A stretch of DNA of 64,000 nucleotides from Verrucomicrobiales bacterium (lineage in GTDB: Bacteria; Verrucomicrobiota; Verrucomicrobiia; Verrucomicrobiales; DEV007). Below, one piece after another: positions 9,011 to 17,809 of the stretch; position 1 is the first letter of the stretch, and every line of letters starts with the position of its first letter. The notes under the pieces are model-generated. The model saw only the letters and a program-made list of their open reading frames with translations. It was not told the DNA's origin and made no database searches. The translations under genes and the position numbers were made by a program. The stretch covers positions 62,001 through 126,000 of the forward strand of contig JAEUHI010000086.1 of assembly GCA_016795385.1 (NCBI GenBank), read 5' to 3'.

Positions 9011-9985
9011 ATGTCCGGTCCCGTCTCCCAGTTCCTCGAGAGGCATTACCGCCATTTCAACGCCGCCACTCTCGTGGAGGCGTCGCAAGGTTGGCGGCAG
9101 TTGCTCGACTCGGGCGGACGCATGTTTTTCACCATGGCCGGAGCCATGAGCACGGCGGAGCTGGGTCTTTCCCTCGCGGAGATGATCCGGCAGGGAAAAA
9201 TCCACGGGATCTGCTGCACCGGGGCCAATCTCGAGGAGGATCTCTACAACCTCGTCGCGCACGATCACTATCGCCGCATCCCGAACTGGCGCGATCTCAC
9301 CCCCGCGCAGGAGCAGGAGCTGCTCGACCAGCACCTCAACCGCGTCACCGACACCTGCATTCCCGAGGAGGAAGCCTTCCGCCGGCTCGAGCACGTGATT
9401 TTGGAGGAATGGCAGGCGGCCGAGTCCGAAGGGCGGCGCCATTTCCCGCACGAGTTCCTCTACCGCATCCTCCGATCCGGAAAACTGGCGCACGAATACC
9501 AGATCGACCCGGCCGATAGTTGGCTCGTCGCCGCCTGTGAGAACGATCTCCCGATCTTCGTCCCCGGCTGGGAGGACAGCACTTCGGCGAATATTTTCGC
9601 CTCACACTGCCTGAAGGGGAATGTGAAGAGCCCGCACGTCGTGAAATCGGGCATCGAGTACATGATGGAGCTGGCGACCTGGTATCGCGCCACCGCCGCC
9701 GATTCACCCCTCGGGTTTTTCCAGATCGGAGGAGGCATCGCCGGTGATTTCCCCATTTGCGTGGTGCCCATGCTCCATCAGGACTTCGGTGCCGAGGGCG
9801 TGCCGCTCTGGGCCTACTTCTGCCAGATCAGCGATTCCACGACGAGCTACGGATCCTACTCCGGCGCCGTGCCAAATGAGAAGATCACCTGGGGCAAGCT
9901 CGGGATCGACACGCCGAAATTCATCATCGAATCCGACGCCTCGATCGTCGCGCCTCTCGTCTTCGCGCACGTCCTCGGGTGGTGA
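9011..9985 (+). CDS. Deoxyhypusine-synthase-like protein (probable polyamine aminobutyl- or aminopropyltransferase)
   Basis: 324 residues with strong deoxyhypusine synthase features: FFTMAGAMSTAELG, CCTGANLEEDLYN, FVPGWEDSTSANIF, and the catalytic-lysine region SGAVPNEKITWGKLGID with K296 in WGK. In eukaryotes and archaea this NAD-dependent enzyme modifies eIF5A. Bacteria lack eIF5A, and bacterial homologues are known or proposed to make homospermidine or act on agmatine-type substrates. Location 9 bp after speA suggests a substrate derived from agmatine (inference). The exact product cannot be told from sequence. Confidence 0.9.
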   Translation: MSGPVSQFLERHYRHFNAATLVEASQGWRQLLDSGGRMFFTMAGAMSTAELGLSLAEMIRQGKIHGICCTGANLEEDLYNLVAHDHYRRIPNWRDLTPAQEQELLDQHLNRVTDTCIPEEEAFRRLEHVILEEWQAAESEGRRHFPHEFLYRILRSGKLAHEYQIDPADSWLVAACENDLPIFVPGWEDSTSANIFASHCLKGNVKSPHVVKSGIEYMMELATWYRATAADSPLGFFQIGGGIAGDFPICVVPMLHQDFGAEGVPLWAYFCQISDSTTSYGSYSGAVPNEKITWGKLGIDTPKFIIESDASIVAPLVFAHVLGW

Positions 9986-10057
9986 ACCCGGAAGGATTTC
10001 GAAAATCCCGCCGAATTTTCTCGCCGCGGATTGGGACTTTATGGTATTTAAAGTTTC

Positions 10058-11176
10058 ATGAACCGCCCCGTACTCCTTCTCTCCGTACTCCTTCTCTCCG
10101 TGCTCGCCTCGCTCGCGACCGGCACGCTCCACGCCGCTCCTCCCGCGGATCTCCTCGGCCAGTATCTTTACTTTGAAGAGGGACCGGACGACTTTCTCAT
10201 CTTTGACGACGCCACGACCGGCGAAAAGCGTGACTTGAGCGGCGACATCGATCCTTTCACCTACACCTTTACTCCGACCGGCCCCACCACCGCCACGGTC
10301 GTCGTCACCTACGATGTCGGCGAATACGATGAGTGGACCCTCACCTGGGATTCCGCGGGAGGAGGCACTTTTACCCGCGAGGAATACAAGGATTCCAACC
10401 TCGAGGACACCGACACCGGCCGCTTCACCGAGAGCGGCGGCACCACCGCTCCGCCCGGAGGCTTCTCGGGCATCCGTCTCGAAGAGGCGGTGGAGCTCGA
10501 GGACGAACGCTTCGAGTTTCTCACCGATACGGAAGGCCGCGAGTTCGAGCCCGGCGATGTCGATCCCTTCACCTATGTCTACACTCCGGTCGATGCCACC
10601 ACCGCCACGATCGTCGCCACCTTCAAAGTCGACCGGTGGGACGATCTCACCCTCACTTTCGAATCCGACACGACCGGCACCTACGTCCTCGATCGGAACG
10701 ACGATGGCGTCCTGAAAGACCAGAAACGCGGCTCCTTCCGCCTCGATCTCAACCGCCAGACCATCGACGTGTCGATCGGAGACGACTCCGGCCCGCTCAA
10801 AGGTGACGACTTTTTCAACTCATCCGGCCGTAGCCAGACCGAGGTCGTCCGTCTCAAGGGCGAGCGCCCCGTGAAGATCCGGAGCGAGATCGAAAATGAC
10901 GGCGATGACGATTCCGTCGCGGCCCGGGCCTCCCGCGGATCCCGGAAGTTCGACACGCAGTACTTCACCGCCAATCCCCGTCGCAACGTGACCGCGAAGA
11001 TTTCCGGCAAAGGCATCACCGTCGGTGAACTCGGGCATGACGAGCGCGAGACACTTGAAATCGAAGCCCGCAAGAAAGGCAAAGGCCGCGGCCGCTCCAG
11101 CGGCTGGGTCGAAGGTGCCTCCAATGAAATCGCCGGAGCCAAAGACAAGGCCCACTTCGATCTCATCGCCAAGTGA
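10058..11176 (+). CDS. Secreted protein with two internal beta-rich repeats, function unknown
   Basis: 372 residues with a signal peptide ending near LHAAPPADLLG. A duplicated unit is visible at about 30-125 and 145-230: each has an FEEGPDDFLIF- or LEDERFEFL-like opening, DxDPFTYxxTP, a TATxV strand, then DxxTLTxxS and a GRF or GSF end. The C-terminal 130 residues differ and are charged, ending in a Lys/Arg/Gly-rich tail. I do not recognise a family. The signal peptide itself is encoded by an exact 15-bp tandem duplication (10069-10098, giving LLLSVLLLSVL). It probably acts outside the cytoplasm. Confidence 0.75.
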   Translation: MNRPVLLLSVLLLSVLASLATGTLHAAPPADLLGQYLYFEEGPDDFLIFDDATTGEKRDLSGDIDPFTYTFTPTGPTTATVVVTYDVGEYDEWTLTWDSAGGGTFTREEYKDSNLEDTDTGRFTESGGTTAPPGGFSGIRLEEAVELEDERFEFLTDTEGREFEPGDVDPFTYVYTPVDATTATIVATFKVDRWDDLTLTFESDTTGTYVLDRNDDGVLKDQKRGSFRLDLNRQTIDVSIGDDSGPLKGDDFFNSSGRSQTEVVRLKGERPVKIRSEIENDGDDDSVAARASRGSRKFDTQYFTANPRRNVTAKISGKGITVGELGHDERETLEIEARKKGKGRGRSSGWVEGASNEIAGAKDKAHFDLIAK

Positions 11177-11217
11177 TCGGGGCTCCCGCCGAACCCGTCG
11201 CTGAACCCAAAGTCCCC

Positions 11218-11592
11218 ATGAAAAACACCTTCCTTTCCCTCGCCCTCCTCGCCTTGCTGGGATCACCTGTTCTCCAAGCCAAGGACGGAGACATCATCCG
11301 CCGTGGCCAATGCGCCAATGGCATCAAAACGAAGCTCAAGGCCAGTCCCGAGAACGGCCAGATCGAGGTCGAATACGAACTCGACAACGCCGCCCCCGGG
11401 GAACTCTGGCAGGTGATTCTCCGGAAGAACGGGAAAGTCATTCTCAGAACGAACCAGCGCACCAACGGTGTGGGCGATCTCGAGGTGCGCAAAGTCACGC
11501 CGAACGCCAGCGGCACCGACCGCATCGAGGCCGTGGCGAGACGTTCGGGTGGAGGCGCCACCTGCACCCTTTCCCTCAGCGCCGGATTCTGA
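11218..11592 (+). CDS. Small secreted protein, function unknown
   Basis: 124 residues from the ATG at 11218, starting with the signal peptide MKNTFLSLALLALLGSPVLQA. A GTG at 11173 overlaps the previous stop, but it would bury the signal peptide. The mature protein is about 100 residues, predicted beta-rich (IEVEYELDNAAPGELWQVIL, NGKVILRTNQRTNG), with two cysteines (in RRGQCANG and GATCTLS) that could form a disulfide. Same strand as, and 41 bp after, the preceding secreted protein, so possibly co-expressed. No recognised family. Confidence 0.75.
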   Translation: MKNTFLSLALLALLGSPVLQAKDGDIIRRGQCANGIKTKLKASPENGQIEVEYELDNAAPGELWQVILRKNGKVILRTNQRTNGVGDLEVRKVTPNASGTDRIEAVARRSGGGATCTLSLSAGF

Positions 11593-11595
11593 TCC

Positions 11596-12510
11596 TCACG
11601 TCCTTTTCGCCTTCGCCGCCCCCACCGCGATCCTCCAGATCGAGGCGAGGATGAGGAGGGCGCCGAGCCATTGGAGCAGTCCGAAACGTTCGTCGAAGAG
11701 CAGCCAGCCGCCGGCCGTCGTTGCCACCGGCCACAGCATCTGCATGGAGGCGCCCGTCGTGACGGTGAGACAGCGATAGCCTTCGTTCATCGCGAGCTGC
11801 CCGAAGCTGGCCGCCGTCGCCGCGAGCGTCAGCCATCCCGTCTCCGCCCAGGAAAGCCCGGCCAGATCGGGCACCGCGAGGATTCCGACCGGACCGAGGA
11901 TCCAGAGGCATTGCGCGAGATAGATCGTGCCGATGGAGAAGCCGAGCGAGAGTTGTCTCACCAACACCACCGCCCAGGCCGCCATCACCGCACCGAAGAG
12001 CGCGAGGATCTCGGGAAAACCAAACGCGAATCCGCCCCCGAGATTTCCCGGCCCGATCAACAGTCCGATCCCGCCGAAGGCGGCGACGAGCCAGCCGAGG
12101 CGGCGGAGGTTGAGGGATTCCCCGAGCGAGAACATCGCAAAGATCGAAGCAAAAACGACGTAGGTGTTGCAGATGAGGGTCGCCTTGCCCGCCCCCAGCG
12201 AAGGGATCGTCCAGTAATAGGCCGCCGTGCCGAGGAGACCGCTGATGCCGCGCAGGATCAGATCGCGATCACGGAAAATCGGGAGGATCCGCACCGGACG
12301 ATTCCCGCGAAAAAAGACGAGCACCACGATCGTTCCCACCAGCGCGCGGAAAAAGAGCGGCACATCCGGTCCGATGGCGTGATCGCCGCTGCCGAGGAAC
12401 TTGAGCAGCAGCGTGTTCGCGGTGAAGCCCATCACCGAGATGACCATCACGATGAGCCCGCGCTTTCTCAGGGACGTCGAATCGGAAAGTTCACCTGCGG
12501 AGCCACTCAT
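11596..12510 (-). CDS. EamA/DMT superfamily transporter
   Basis: 304 residues with about ten hydrophobic segments in two EamA halves (roughly 15-145 and 165-300), the classic drug/metabolite transporter layout. Signatures include FFRALVGTIVVLVFF and LLGTAAYYWTIPSLGAGKATLI. Substrate unknown. Last gene of a minus-strand trio (hydrolase, kinase, transporter), with its ATG 6 bp after the kinase stop. The coupling suggests import or export of a metabolite related to the kinase substrate (inference). It converges on the 11218 gene with 3 bp between stops. Confidence 0.88.
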   Translation of the reverse strand: MSGSAGELSDSTSLRKRGLIVMVISVMGFTANTLLLKFLGSGDHAIGPDVPLFFRALVGTIVVLVFFRGNRPVRILPIFRDRDLILRGISGLLGTAAYYWTIPSLGAGKATLICNTYVVFASIFAMFSLGESLNLRRLGWLVAAFGGIGLLIGPGNLGGGFAFGFPEILALFGAVMAAWAVVLVRQLSLGFSIGTIYLAQCLWILGPVGILAVPDLAGLSWAETGWLTLAATAASFGQLAMNEGYRCLTVTTGASMQMLWPVATTAGGWLLFDERFGLLQWLGALLILASIWRIAVGAAKAKRT

Positions 12511-12516
12511 GAGAGA

Positions 12517-13461
12517 TCACACGGCCCCGGTCACTTCCCTCGCCGATTCCAAAAAAGCGGCGATCTCCGCCTTGGTCGGAAGAAATCCCCGCCCTCCGAG
12601 CGCCGTCGCGGCGAGGGCCGATCCGGCGGAGGCGAGCTTCGCGGCGACACGGGGCGACTCGCTTTCCGCCACAGCCGCAAGAAAGATCCCGTGATAGACA
12701 TCCCCGCATCCGGTCGTGTCGACCACCCGGGGAACCTCGAAGGCCGGCTGGTGAAAAGGCACCTCCCCTTTCATGAGGATCCAACTGCCGCGAATGCCGT
12801 CCGTGATCCCCGTGAGGGAGGCCCCCCATCGCGCGAGCCGCTCGAGCTGGGACTCTCTTGATCCGATCCCGACGGCCTGATCGGCGAAGTCGGCCGCAAC
12901 GATGAGGACATCGACCCACGGAAACAATTCCACGAACTTCAGGTCGTAGCGATGAGCGCCCCCATCAAAAGAGACGAGGCCCCCGCGCTCCCGCACCCGC
13001 CGCGCCGCGTCTAGGCAGGCCGGCCAATGGCGCCCGTTCAGATGCAGGAGGTGGCACGAGTCGAGCACCTCCGCCGGCAGCCCGGTGGTCGAGAGAGGAG
13101 TCGTGTCGCCTTCCTCGTAGATCAGATGCCGCTCGCCGTCGCTTTGCCTCACCAGCACCGTGCCCAGAGTGTTCGTGCGACCTGGTTCGGAAAGCAGATA
13201 CCGCGTCTCCACCCCGTATCGCTCGTAATCCGCGCGGAGGAGAGCCCCCTTCCAATCCTCGCCAAGGCGATCGAGGATCACCGCCGGGACGCCGTACTTC
13301 GCTGCCGCGCAGAGGGCCGTCGGCACCGGACCGCCTCCCATCATCGCCGAGTCGAGGACGCGGGAGACTCCGCCGGCCTCGGGAAATGCCTCGACGACCT
13401 GCACGAGATCGAGCACGGACATACCGAGCCCCGCGATCACGGGCAACGCTTCGCGGGCCAT
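12517..13461 (-). CDS. PfkB-family carbohydrate/nucleoside kinase
   Basis: 314 residues of ribokinase-like fold. The N-terminal glycine region is AGLGMSVLDLVQVVE, and the substrate-side loop includes GGGPVPTALCAAAKYG. The C-terminal PfkB signature is VDTTGCGDVYHGIF, with the catalytic Asp in GCGD. It phosphorylates a sugar or nucleoside with ATP in the cytoplasm; substrate not readable. It sits 7 bp after the alpha/beta hydrolase and 6 bp before the DMT transporter on the same strand. Confidence 0.9.
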   Translation of the reverse strand: MAREALPVIAGLGMSVLDLVQVVEAFPEAGGVSRVLDSAMMGGGPVPTALCAAAKYGVPAVILDRLGEDWKGALLRADYERYGVETRYLLSEPGRTNTLGTVLVRQSDGERHLIYEEGDTTPLSTTGLPAEVLDSCHLLHLNGRHWPACLDAARRVRERGGLVSFDGGAHRYDLKFVELFPWVDVLIVAADFADQAVGIGSRESQLERLARWGASLTGITDGIRGSWILMKGEVPFHQPAFEVPRVVDTTGCGDVYHGIFLAAVAESESPRVAAKLASAGSALAATALGGRGFLPTKAEIAAFLESAREVTGAV

Positions 13462-13468
13462 GGCCCGC

Positions 13469-14203
13469 TCAATTGCTGTGGCCTTTCAGCCAGGAGACCA
13501 CCGCCTCCGTCATCTGGCCGAGCCCGTCACCGCTGAAGACATGATCGACTCCGGGGAGGATCACGATTTCCTTCGGCTCGTAGGCGTTCGCGTAGATTTC
13601 CTGCCCTTCCTCGACCGGCACGACATCGTCGGCGTCACCGTGGACGATCAGCCACGGCACTTCGATCTTCTCCGTCTTCGAGAGGACGTTGTCGATCTTG
13701 TTCATGTCGTCGACGAAGGTCTGCGAGAGCGGGCAATTCTTGTCGTCCCACATGCAGCCTTTGCCCGGCTTCTGGTCGCCGAATTCACGCTCGACAAATT
13801 TCTTCGTGTGCACCATCCCCGCGAGCGAGACGAGCAATTCGATCCGCTCATCCTTCGCCGTCGCCAGCACTCCCACCGCCGCGCCCATGCTGTGGCCGAT
13901 GTAGCAGATGCGGTGATAACCTTCTTCCTCGGCGGCATCGACGATCGCCTTGAGGTCCTTCACCTCTTTCGTGATCGTGCAATCCTCGAATTTGCCACCC
14001 GATTTGCCGTTGCCCGCGAAGGAAAAACGCAGCGCGTTGAATCCGGCCTTTTCAAGAGCCTCCGCCAGACCGATCGCCCATGGACGATCCTTGTTGCCCG
14101 TCACCCCGTGGCCGATGATGGCGAGGAGGGAGGTATCCGAGGGATCTCCGTGGAATTCGTAGTCGAGGGTATCCTTCGAGGAGTTGAGAATTTCGAGGTG
14201 CAT
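13469..14203 (-). CDS. Alpha/beta hydrolase
   Basis: 244 residues with no signal peptide. The nucleophile elbow is YIGHSMGAAVG, the acid is in IVHGDADDVVP, and the catalytic His in LPGVDHVFSG. The oxyanion-side motif IGHGVTGNKDRP near residue 30 and the RFSFAGNGKSGG stretch fit the dienelactone hydrolase/serine aminopeptidase-like branch of the superfamily. Probably a cytoplasmic esterase or acyl hydrolase of unknown substrate. First gene of the hydrolase-kinase-transporter operon. Confidence 0.88.
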   Translation of the reverse strand: MHLEILNSSKDTLDYEFHGDPSDTSLLAIIGHGVTGNKDRPWAIGLAEALEKAGFNALRFSFAGNGKSGGKFEDCTITKEVKDLKAIVDAAEEEGYHRICYIGHSMGAAVGVLATAKDERIELLVSLAGMVHTKKFVEREFGDQKPGKGCMWDDKNCPLSQTFVDDMNKIDNVLSKTEKIEVPWLIVHGDADDVVPVEEGQEIYANAYEPKEIVILPGVDHVFSGDGLGQMTEAVVSWLKGHSN

Positions 14204-14323
14204 GCAGTCGGCGAAGCGGTTTTCTCTTTAATTTGCGGGGGTGATGCGAATTGTCTAAGCGAAAAATCGAAAAAACCGCCACCGCGGCGAAGTTCGGGAT
14301 TTTCTTGTTCCGTGAGGCGGATT

Positions 14324-14626
14324 TCAGAGCTGGGTGTCGTAGACGCGCACTTCGCGGAACCAAGGGGAAAACTCCTTCACGAAGACATCGTGATCGGGAT
14401 GCACCTGATAGGCGTTGTGGAGATCGACCGATTCGAATTCGAGGACCAGCGCGTAATCGAACGTGTTCTGGGTCACCGCCCGCACCGGCGTCCCCGCCGG
14501 TTTGCCGTAGGTGCCTCCCTTGACCACATCGATCTCGAAGAGCGAGCGGAGGCCGCCTTCGAAAGCCGTCTTTTGCTCCGCGGTCAACGCGGGATCGAGC
14601 CAGAAATAGACATTGTGTCGGATCAT
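14324..14626 (-). CDS. Dabb (stress-responsive alpha/beta barrel) domain protein
   Basis: 100 residues from the ATG at 14626 (MIRHNVYFWLDPALTAEQKT). The family pattern is an N-terminal IRHNVYFWL strand with His, then a helix, then DYALVLEFESVDLHNAYQVHPDHDVFV. These small ferredoxin-like dimeric proteins have varied roles and some bind hydrophobic ligands; no function can be assigned here. Monocistronic on the minus strand, 104 bp before metX's end. Confidence 0.88.
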   Translation of the reverse strand: MIRHNVYFWLDPALTAEQKTAFEGGLRSLFEIDVVKGGTYGKPAGTPVRAVTQNTFDYALVLEFESVDLHNAYQVHPDHDVFVKEFSPWFREVRVYDTQL

Positions 14627-14730
14627 GGCGGCGACCCTAGGACAAGCGTCCCGCTTTCGCAACCGTCAATCGGATGGCCGCGGAGACCTGCCTGCGCCTC
14701 GATCACGTCACCCCCCACCAGCAGGCCCGA

Positions 14731-15903
14731 TCACTCCGCGGACTCGCTCGCCTTCTGCAACATCACCTGGATGTGCGGCGTGTAGAGCTCCGGCTCGAGG
14801 AGGAAGGAGTCGTGCCCCTTCTCCGAGTGCACCGTCAGATAGAGATGCGGCACCCCGGCGCGCTTCAGATGATCGACGAGAGCCGCCTGCTCCTCGGGGT
14901 AGAAACAGTAATCCTCGTCGATGCTGAAGACGAGATACTGATGCCCCGCGTCGCGGGATCGGCCGAAGAGCTCCAACGCATCCGCCGCGCCCCCTTCCCG
15001 CACCGGATCGTAGCGGCTCCACGCCTCGCAGATCCGCAGGTAGGTGTTCGCATCGAAACGATCGGTGAATTTTTTCCCCTGGTGCAGCATGTAACTCTCC
15101 ACGTGGTCGTGCGCCTGATACCAGGAAAAGCGATCCTCGGCCTGCACGACGTCCTTGCTCGCCCGGTTCTCGATCGCATCGAGGTGGACGAAGGTCTTGT
15201 GACTGATCATGCGGGCGAGACCCAATCCCGTCTCCGGCGCACCCGTTTCGTAATACTCCCCGGCGCGGAAACGCGGATCGTTCTCGATCGCCAGGATCTG
15301 CTCGAGGAGGATGATGCGGTTCAACACCGTCGTCTTCACCCCCGTTGCGATCGGAATGACGAGGCGGACCCGCTCCGGATGCGTCGTCGCGAACGTCACC
15401 GCACTCAGTCCTCCCGTCGAGGGCCCCACCACCGCGAGGAGCCTCGTGATGCCGAGCTGGTCGAGGAGGAGGACCTGGCTCCGCACGATGTCCGAGACCG
15501 TCACGTGAGGGAAAGACGAGCCGTAACGTTTCCCCGTCGCGGGATTTTCGCTCCACGGCCCCGTCGATCCGTAGCAGCCCCCGATGTAGTTCGCGCAAAT
15601 GATGTGGTAGCGGTCCGTATCGAGCGCCTTGCCCGGACCGATGAAAGGCTCCCACCAGCCCGGGACGCACTCCTGCGTCCAAAAAGGCGTGCGCGCCACG
15701 CGGGGATTGATCCCCGCCGCGTGCTGGCTGCCGGAAAAGGCGTGAAAGAGCAGGATCGCGTTCGACCGTTCCTCGTTCAGCTCGCCGTAGGTCTCATAGG
15801 CGATTTCGACGTGGTCGAGCGTTTCGCCACTCCGGAAAACGAAGGGCTGCTCCGGTGTGGCAAGGGTTGCAAACTGCGTTTCGATCGTTCCGAGGTCACT
15901 CAT
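14731..15903 (-). CDS. metX: Homoserine O-acetyltransferase
   Basis: 390 residues of alpha/beta-hydrolase fold, typical MetX length. The N-terminal LDHVEIAYETYGELN and HAFSGSQHAAG, and the FPHVTVSDIVRSQ block, match the family. The nucleophile elbow is VVGPSTGGLSAV (S162), with Asp in FSIDEDYCFYP and His in HSEKGHDSFL. It acetylates or succinylates L-homoserine in methionine synthesis; acyl donor choice is not certain from sequence. No SAM riboswitch is seen in the 118 bp upstream. Confidence 0.9.
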   Translation of the reverse strand: MSDLGTIETQFATLATPEQPFVFRSGETLDHVEIAYETYGELNEERSNAILLFHAFSGSQHAAGINPRVARTPFWTQECVPGWWEPFIGPGKALDTDRYHIICANYIGGCYGSTGPWSENPATGKRYGSSFPHVTVSDIVRSQVLLLDQLGITRLLAVVGPSTGGLSAVTFATTHPERVRLVIPIATGVKTTVLNRIILLEQILAIENDPRFRAGEYYETGAPETGLGLARMISHKTFVHLDAIENRASKDVVQAEDRFSWYQAHDHVESYMLHQGKKFTDRFDANTYLRICEAWSRYDPVREGGAADALELFGRSRDAGHQYLVFSIDEDYCFYPEEQAALVDHLKRAGVPHLYLTVHSEKGHDSFLLEPELYTPHIQVMLQKASESAE

Positions 15904-16021
15904 CCAAGGCGGGGTCGCGAGGGTAAACCCGATTCCCCCCGCTGGCCAACGGTTTGGTTGTCATACGAGGTTCCTCCCCCGTCCGCCTTGACTCCCGCCC
16001 CATGTCCCCTGACCTTCCCGG

Positions 16022-16654
16022 GTGAGTTTCCTCGACCGCCTCCTTTCCCGGCCCGAATCCGATCCCGCCCCCGTCGAGGACGGGCCCGCACGGATCCGAC
16101 TCGTCGTCGGGCTCGGCAATCCCGGCCCCGAATATGAGGGCACCCGGCACAACATCGGCTTCGATCTCGTCGACCGGCTCGCCCGCGAGCGCGGCCTGAA
16201 GTGGGAAAAAGAGCACAAATTCCGCTCGAAAATCGCCACCGGCCGCGACGGCATTGTTTTTGCCAAGCCCCTCACCTTCATGAATCTGAGTGGCAACGCG
16301 GCCGCCCGGCTCATGCGCCAGCACCGCCTCACCCCGGACCAGGTCCTTGTGGTCTACGACGACACCGCCCTGCCTCCCGGAGGCCTGCGCTTCCGCGCCG
16401 GAGGCTCCGCCGGCGGGCACAACGGCATCAAATCGCTCATCGAATACCTCGGCACCGAAGCCTTTCCCCGATTGCGCCTCGGCATCGGTCCCGCCCCCTC
16501 CGACGGAGGCCTCGTCGACCACGTTCTCGGCCGCTTCAGCGAGGGAGAACGCGGCGAAATGGAAAAAGTCCTCGAAATTGCCGCAGAAGGAGTAAATTAT
16601 GCGCTTTCCTCCGGGCTCGACGCGGCCATGAACCGTTTCAACCGGCGGAATTGA
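16022..16654 (+). CDS. pth: Peptidyl-tRNA hydrolase
   Basis: 210 residues from a GTG start (16022), with about 25 extra N-terminal residues before the canonical RLVVGLGNPGPEYEGTRHN. Catalytic His is in TRHNIGF, with Asn in the FMNLSGNAA and AGGHNGIKS blocks and Asp in VYDD. It recycles peptidyl-tRNAs in the cytoplasm. It lies 53 bp upstream of rpsF on the same strand. Confidence 0.95.
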   Translation: MSFLDRLLSRPESDPAPVEDGPARIRLVVGLGNPGPEYEGTRHNIGFDLVDRLARERGLKWEKEHKFRSKIATGRDGIVFAKPLTFMNLSGNAAARLMRQHRLTPDQVLVVYDDTALPPGGLRFRAGGSAGGHNGIKSLIEYLGTEAFPRLRLGIGPAPSDGGLVDHVLGRFSEGERGEMEKVLEIAAEGVNYALSSGLDAAMNRFNRRN

Positions 16655-16707
16655 AATCAACCACGACCACGCGACATCCGCCCGACGGATGGAACCCCAC
16701 CCACCTT

Positions 16708-16995
16708 ATGAAACGCAAATACGAAGGAGTCTACATCCTGAAACTCCAAGGCCAGGATGAAACCATCGACGAGATGGTCGGCAAGATCACCAAGGAACTC
16801 GAGAGCAACGGTGCCAACCTCGAGCAGATCGATCGTCTCGGCCGCAAGGAATTCGTCAACCCGAACTTCGACAAGCAGACCCACGGCTACTACGTGCAAT
16901 ACCGCTTCGAAGCCGAGCCCACCGCCATCCACGAAGTCGAGACCCACCTGAAGCTCAACGAGCAGGTGATGCTCCAGCACTACCGCCGCCTCTGA
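16708..16995 (+). CDS. rpsF: 30S ribosomal protein S6
   Basis: 95 residues from the ATG at 16708 with the S6 pattern: KYEGVYILK at the N-terminus, GRKEFVNPNF in the middle and GYYVQYRFEAEPTAI near the C-terminus. S6 binds 16S rRNA with S18 in the small-subunit platform. The open frame upstream is only a shadow of pth. The usual partners ssb, rpsR and rplI are absent downstream; a hairpin terminator follows instead. Confidence 0.95.
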   Translation: MKRKYEGVYILKLQGQDETIDEMVGKITKELESNGANLEQIDRLGRKEFVNPNFDKQTHGYYVQYRFEAEPTAIHEVETHLKLNEQVMLQHYRRL

Positions 16996-17747
16996 TCGAC
17001 TCCGGGCGATCCCGTCGCGTCCGTGTCGTCCCTTTCACCGGCCTCCCCAGGTTCCGACCTCGGGAGGCCGCTTTGTTTTCCGGCATCGTCCACCATCGCC
17101 CCGTCTGGACGAGACGCCCTCGCCCGGTAGATCGCCCGAAAGCCAAGCCAGATCAGCGGGGGCAAACCCGCGCTCAGTCCAAGCGCGAACCAGGGATGCT
17201 GCGTCCCGCTATGCCCGATCCAGGCATAGACAAAACCCATCGGCACGCTGCCCGCACAGAGCGCCGGAAAAAAGCGCCGCATCGGCATGCGTGTCATCCC
17301 CGCGAGACACGCCACCACCTCCGGCAGCACCGGCATCCAACGCGAGAGAGCCACGAGCCAGCCCCCGAGTTCGCCGCGGAAAAGGCGCTCGCCTTCCTCC
17401 AGACCCGCCTCACCTGTCAGCCATCGTGCCCCGCGCCGACCGAGCCGATAACAAAGTCCGTAGGCAGCCATGCCCGCCCCGATCGATCCCAGCGAAGAGA
17501 GCAGTCCGCCCAGCCACCATCCGTAGACCAGCCCCAGTGCCGACATCACCGCCGTGCCTAGCACCGGTAGAAAAAGATCGATCACCAGCAATCCCCATCC
17601 CGCCAACCAGGCCCAGTCGCGCGAGGCCTGGAAAGCCGCCACGAGCTTTTCCGGCGACATCGCCGCCTCAAACGATCCACCCCAGATCCCGAAAGGCACG
17701 AGCACCAGCACCGCGAGAAGGAGAAAGAGCAAAAGGAGACGTTTCAT
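16980..17747 (-). CDS. TVP38/TMEM64 (DedA-like) family membrane protein
   Basis: 255 residues from the ATG at 17747 (MKRLLLLFLLLAVLVLVPFG). Five or six hydrophobic segments. Family features are DLFLPVLGTAVMSALGLVYG, the G-rich GSIGAGMAAYGLCYRLGRRG and FRGELGGWLVALSRWMPVLPE with the conserved Arg and Pro. Such inner membrane proteins are linked to lipid or membrane homeostasis; the exact role is unknown. The last 45 residues are polar, overlie the rpsF terminator, and the stop overlaps the rpsF coding end by 16 bp. That tail may be an accidental extension. Confidence 0.85.
   Translation of the reverse strand: MKRLLLLFLLLAVLVLVPFGIWGGSFEAAMSPEKLVAAFQASRDWAWLAGWGLLVIDLFLPVLGTAVMSALGLVYGWWLGGLLSSLGSIGAGMAAYGLCYRLGRRGARWLTGEAGLEEGERLFRGELGGWLVALSRWMPVLPEVVACLAGMTRMPMRRFFPALCAGSVPMGFVYAWIGHSGTQHPWFALGLSAGLPPLIWLGFRAIYRARASRPDGAMVDDAGKQSGLPRSEPGEAGERDDTDATGSPGVDQRRR
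17041..17080 (+). terminator. Rho-independent terminator of rpsF
   Basis: GGCCTCCC (17041-17048) pairs with GGGAGGCC (17063-17070), followed by GCTTTGTTTT. It lies 45 bp after the rpsF stop, inside the 3' end of the convergent membrane-protein frame. Confidence 0.75.
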
Positions 17748-17809
17748 GTCGGGGCCGGGCCGTGATAAAGTGCCTCTGATCTCGCGACCCGCCCACTTCT
17801 TTTCCATCC

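Noticed and set aside
15904..16021. SAM riboswitch before metX
   Set aside because: No SAM-riboswitch signature or upstream terminator pattern is seen in the 118-bp gap.
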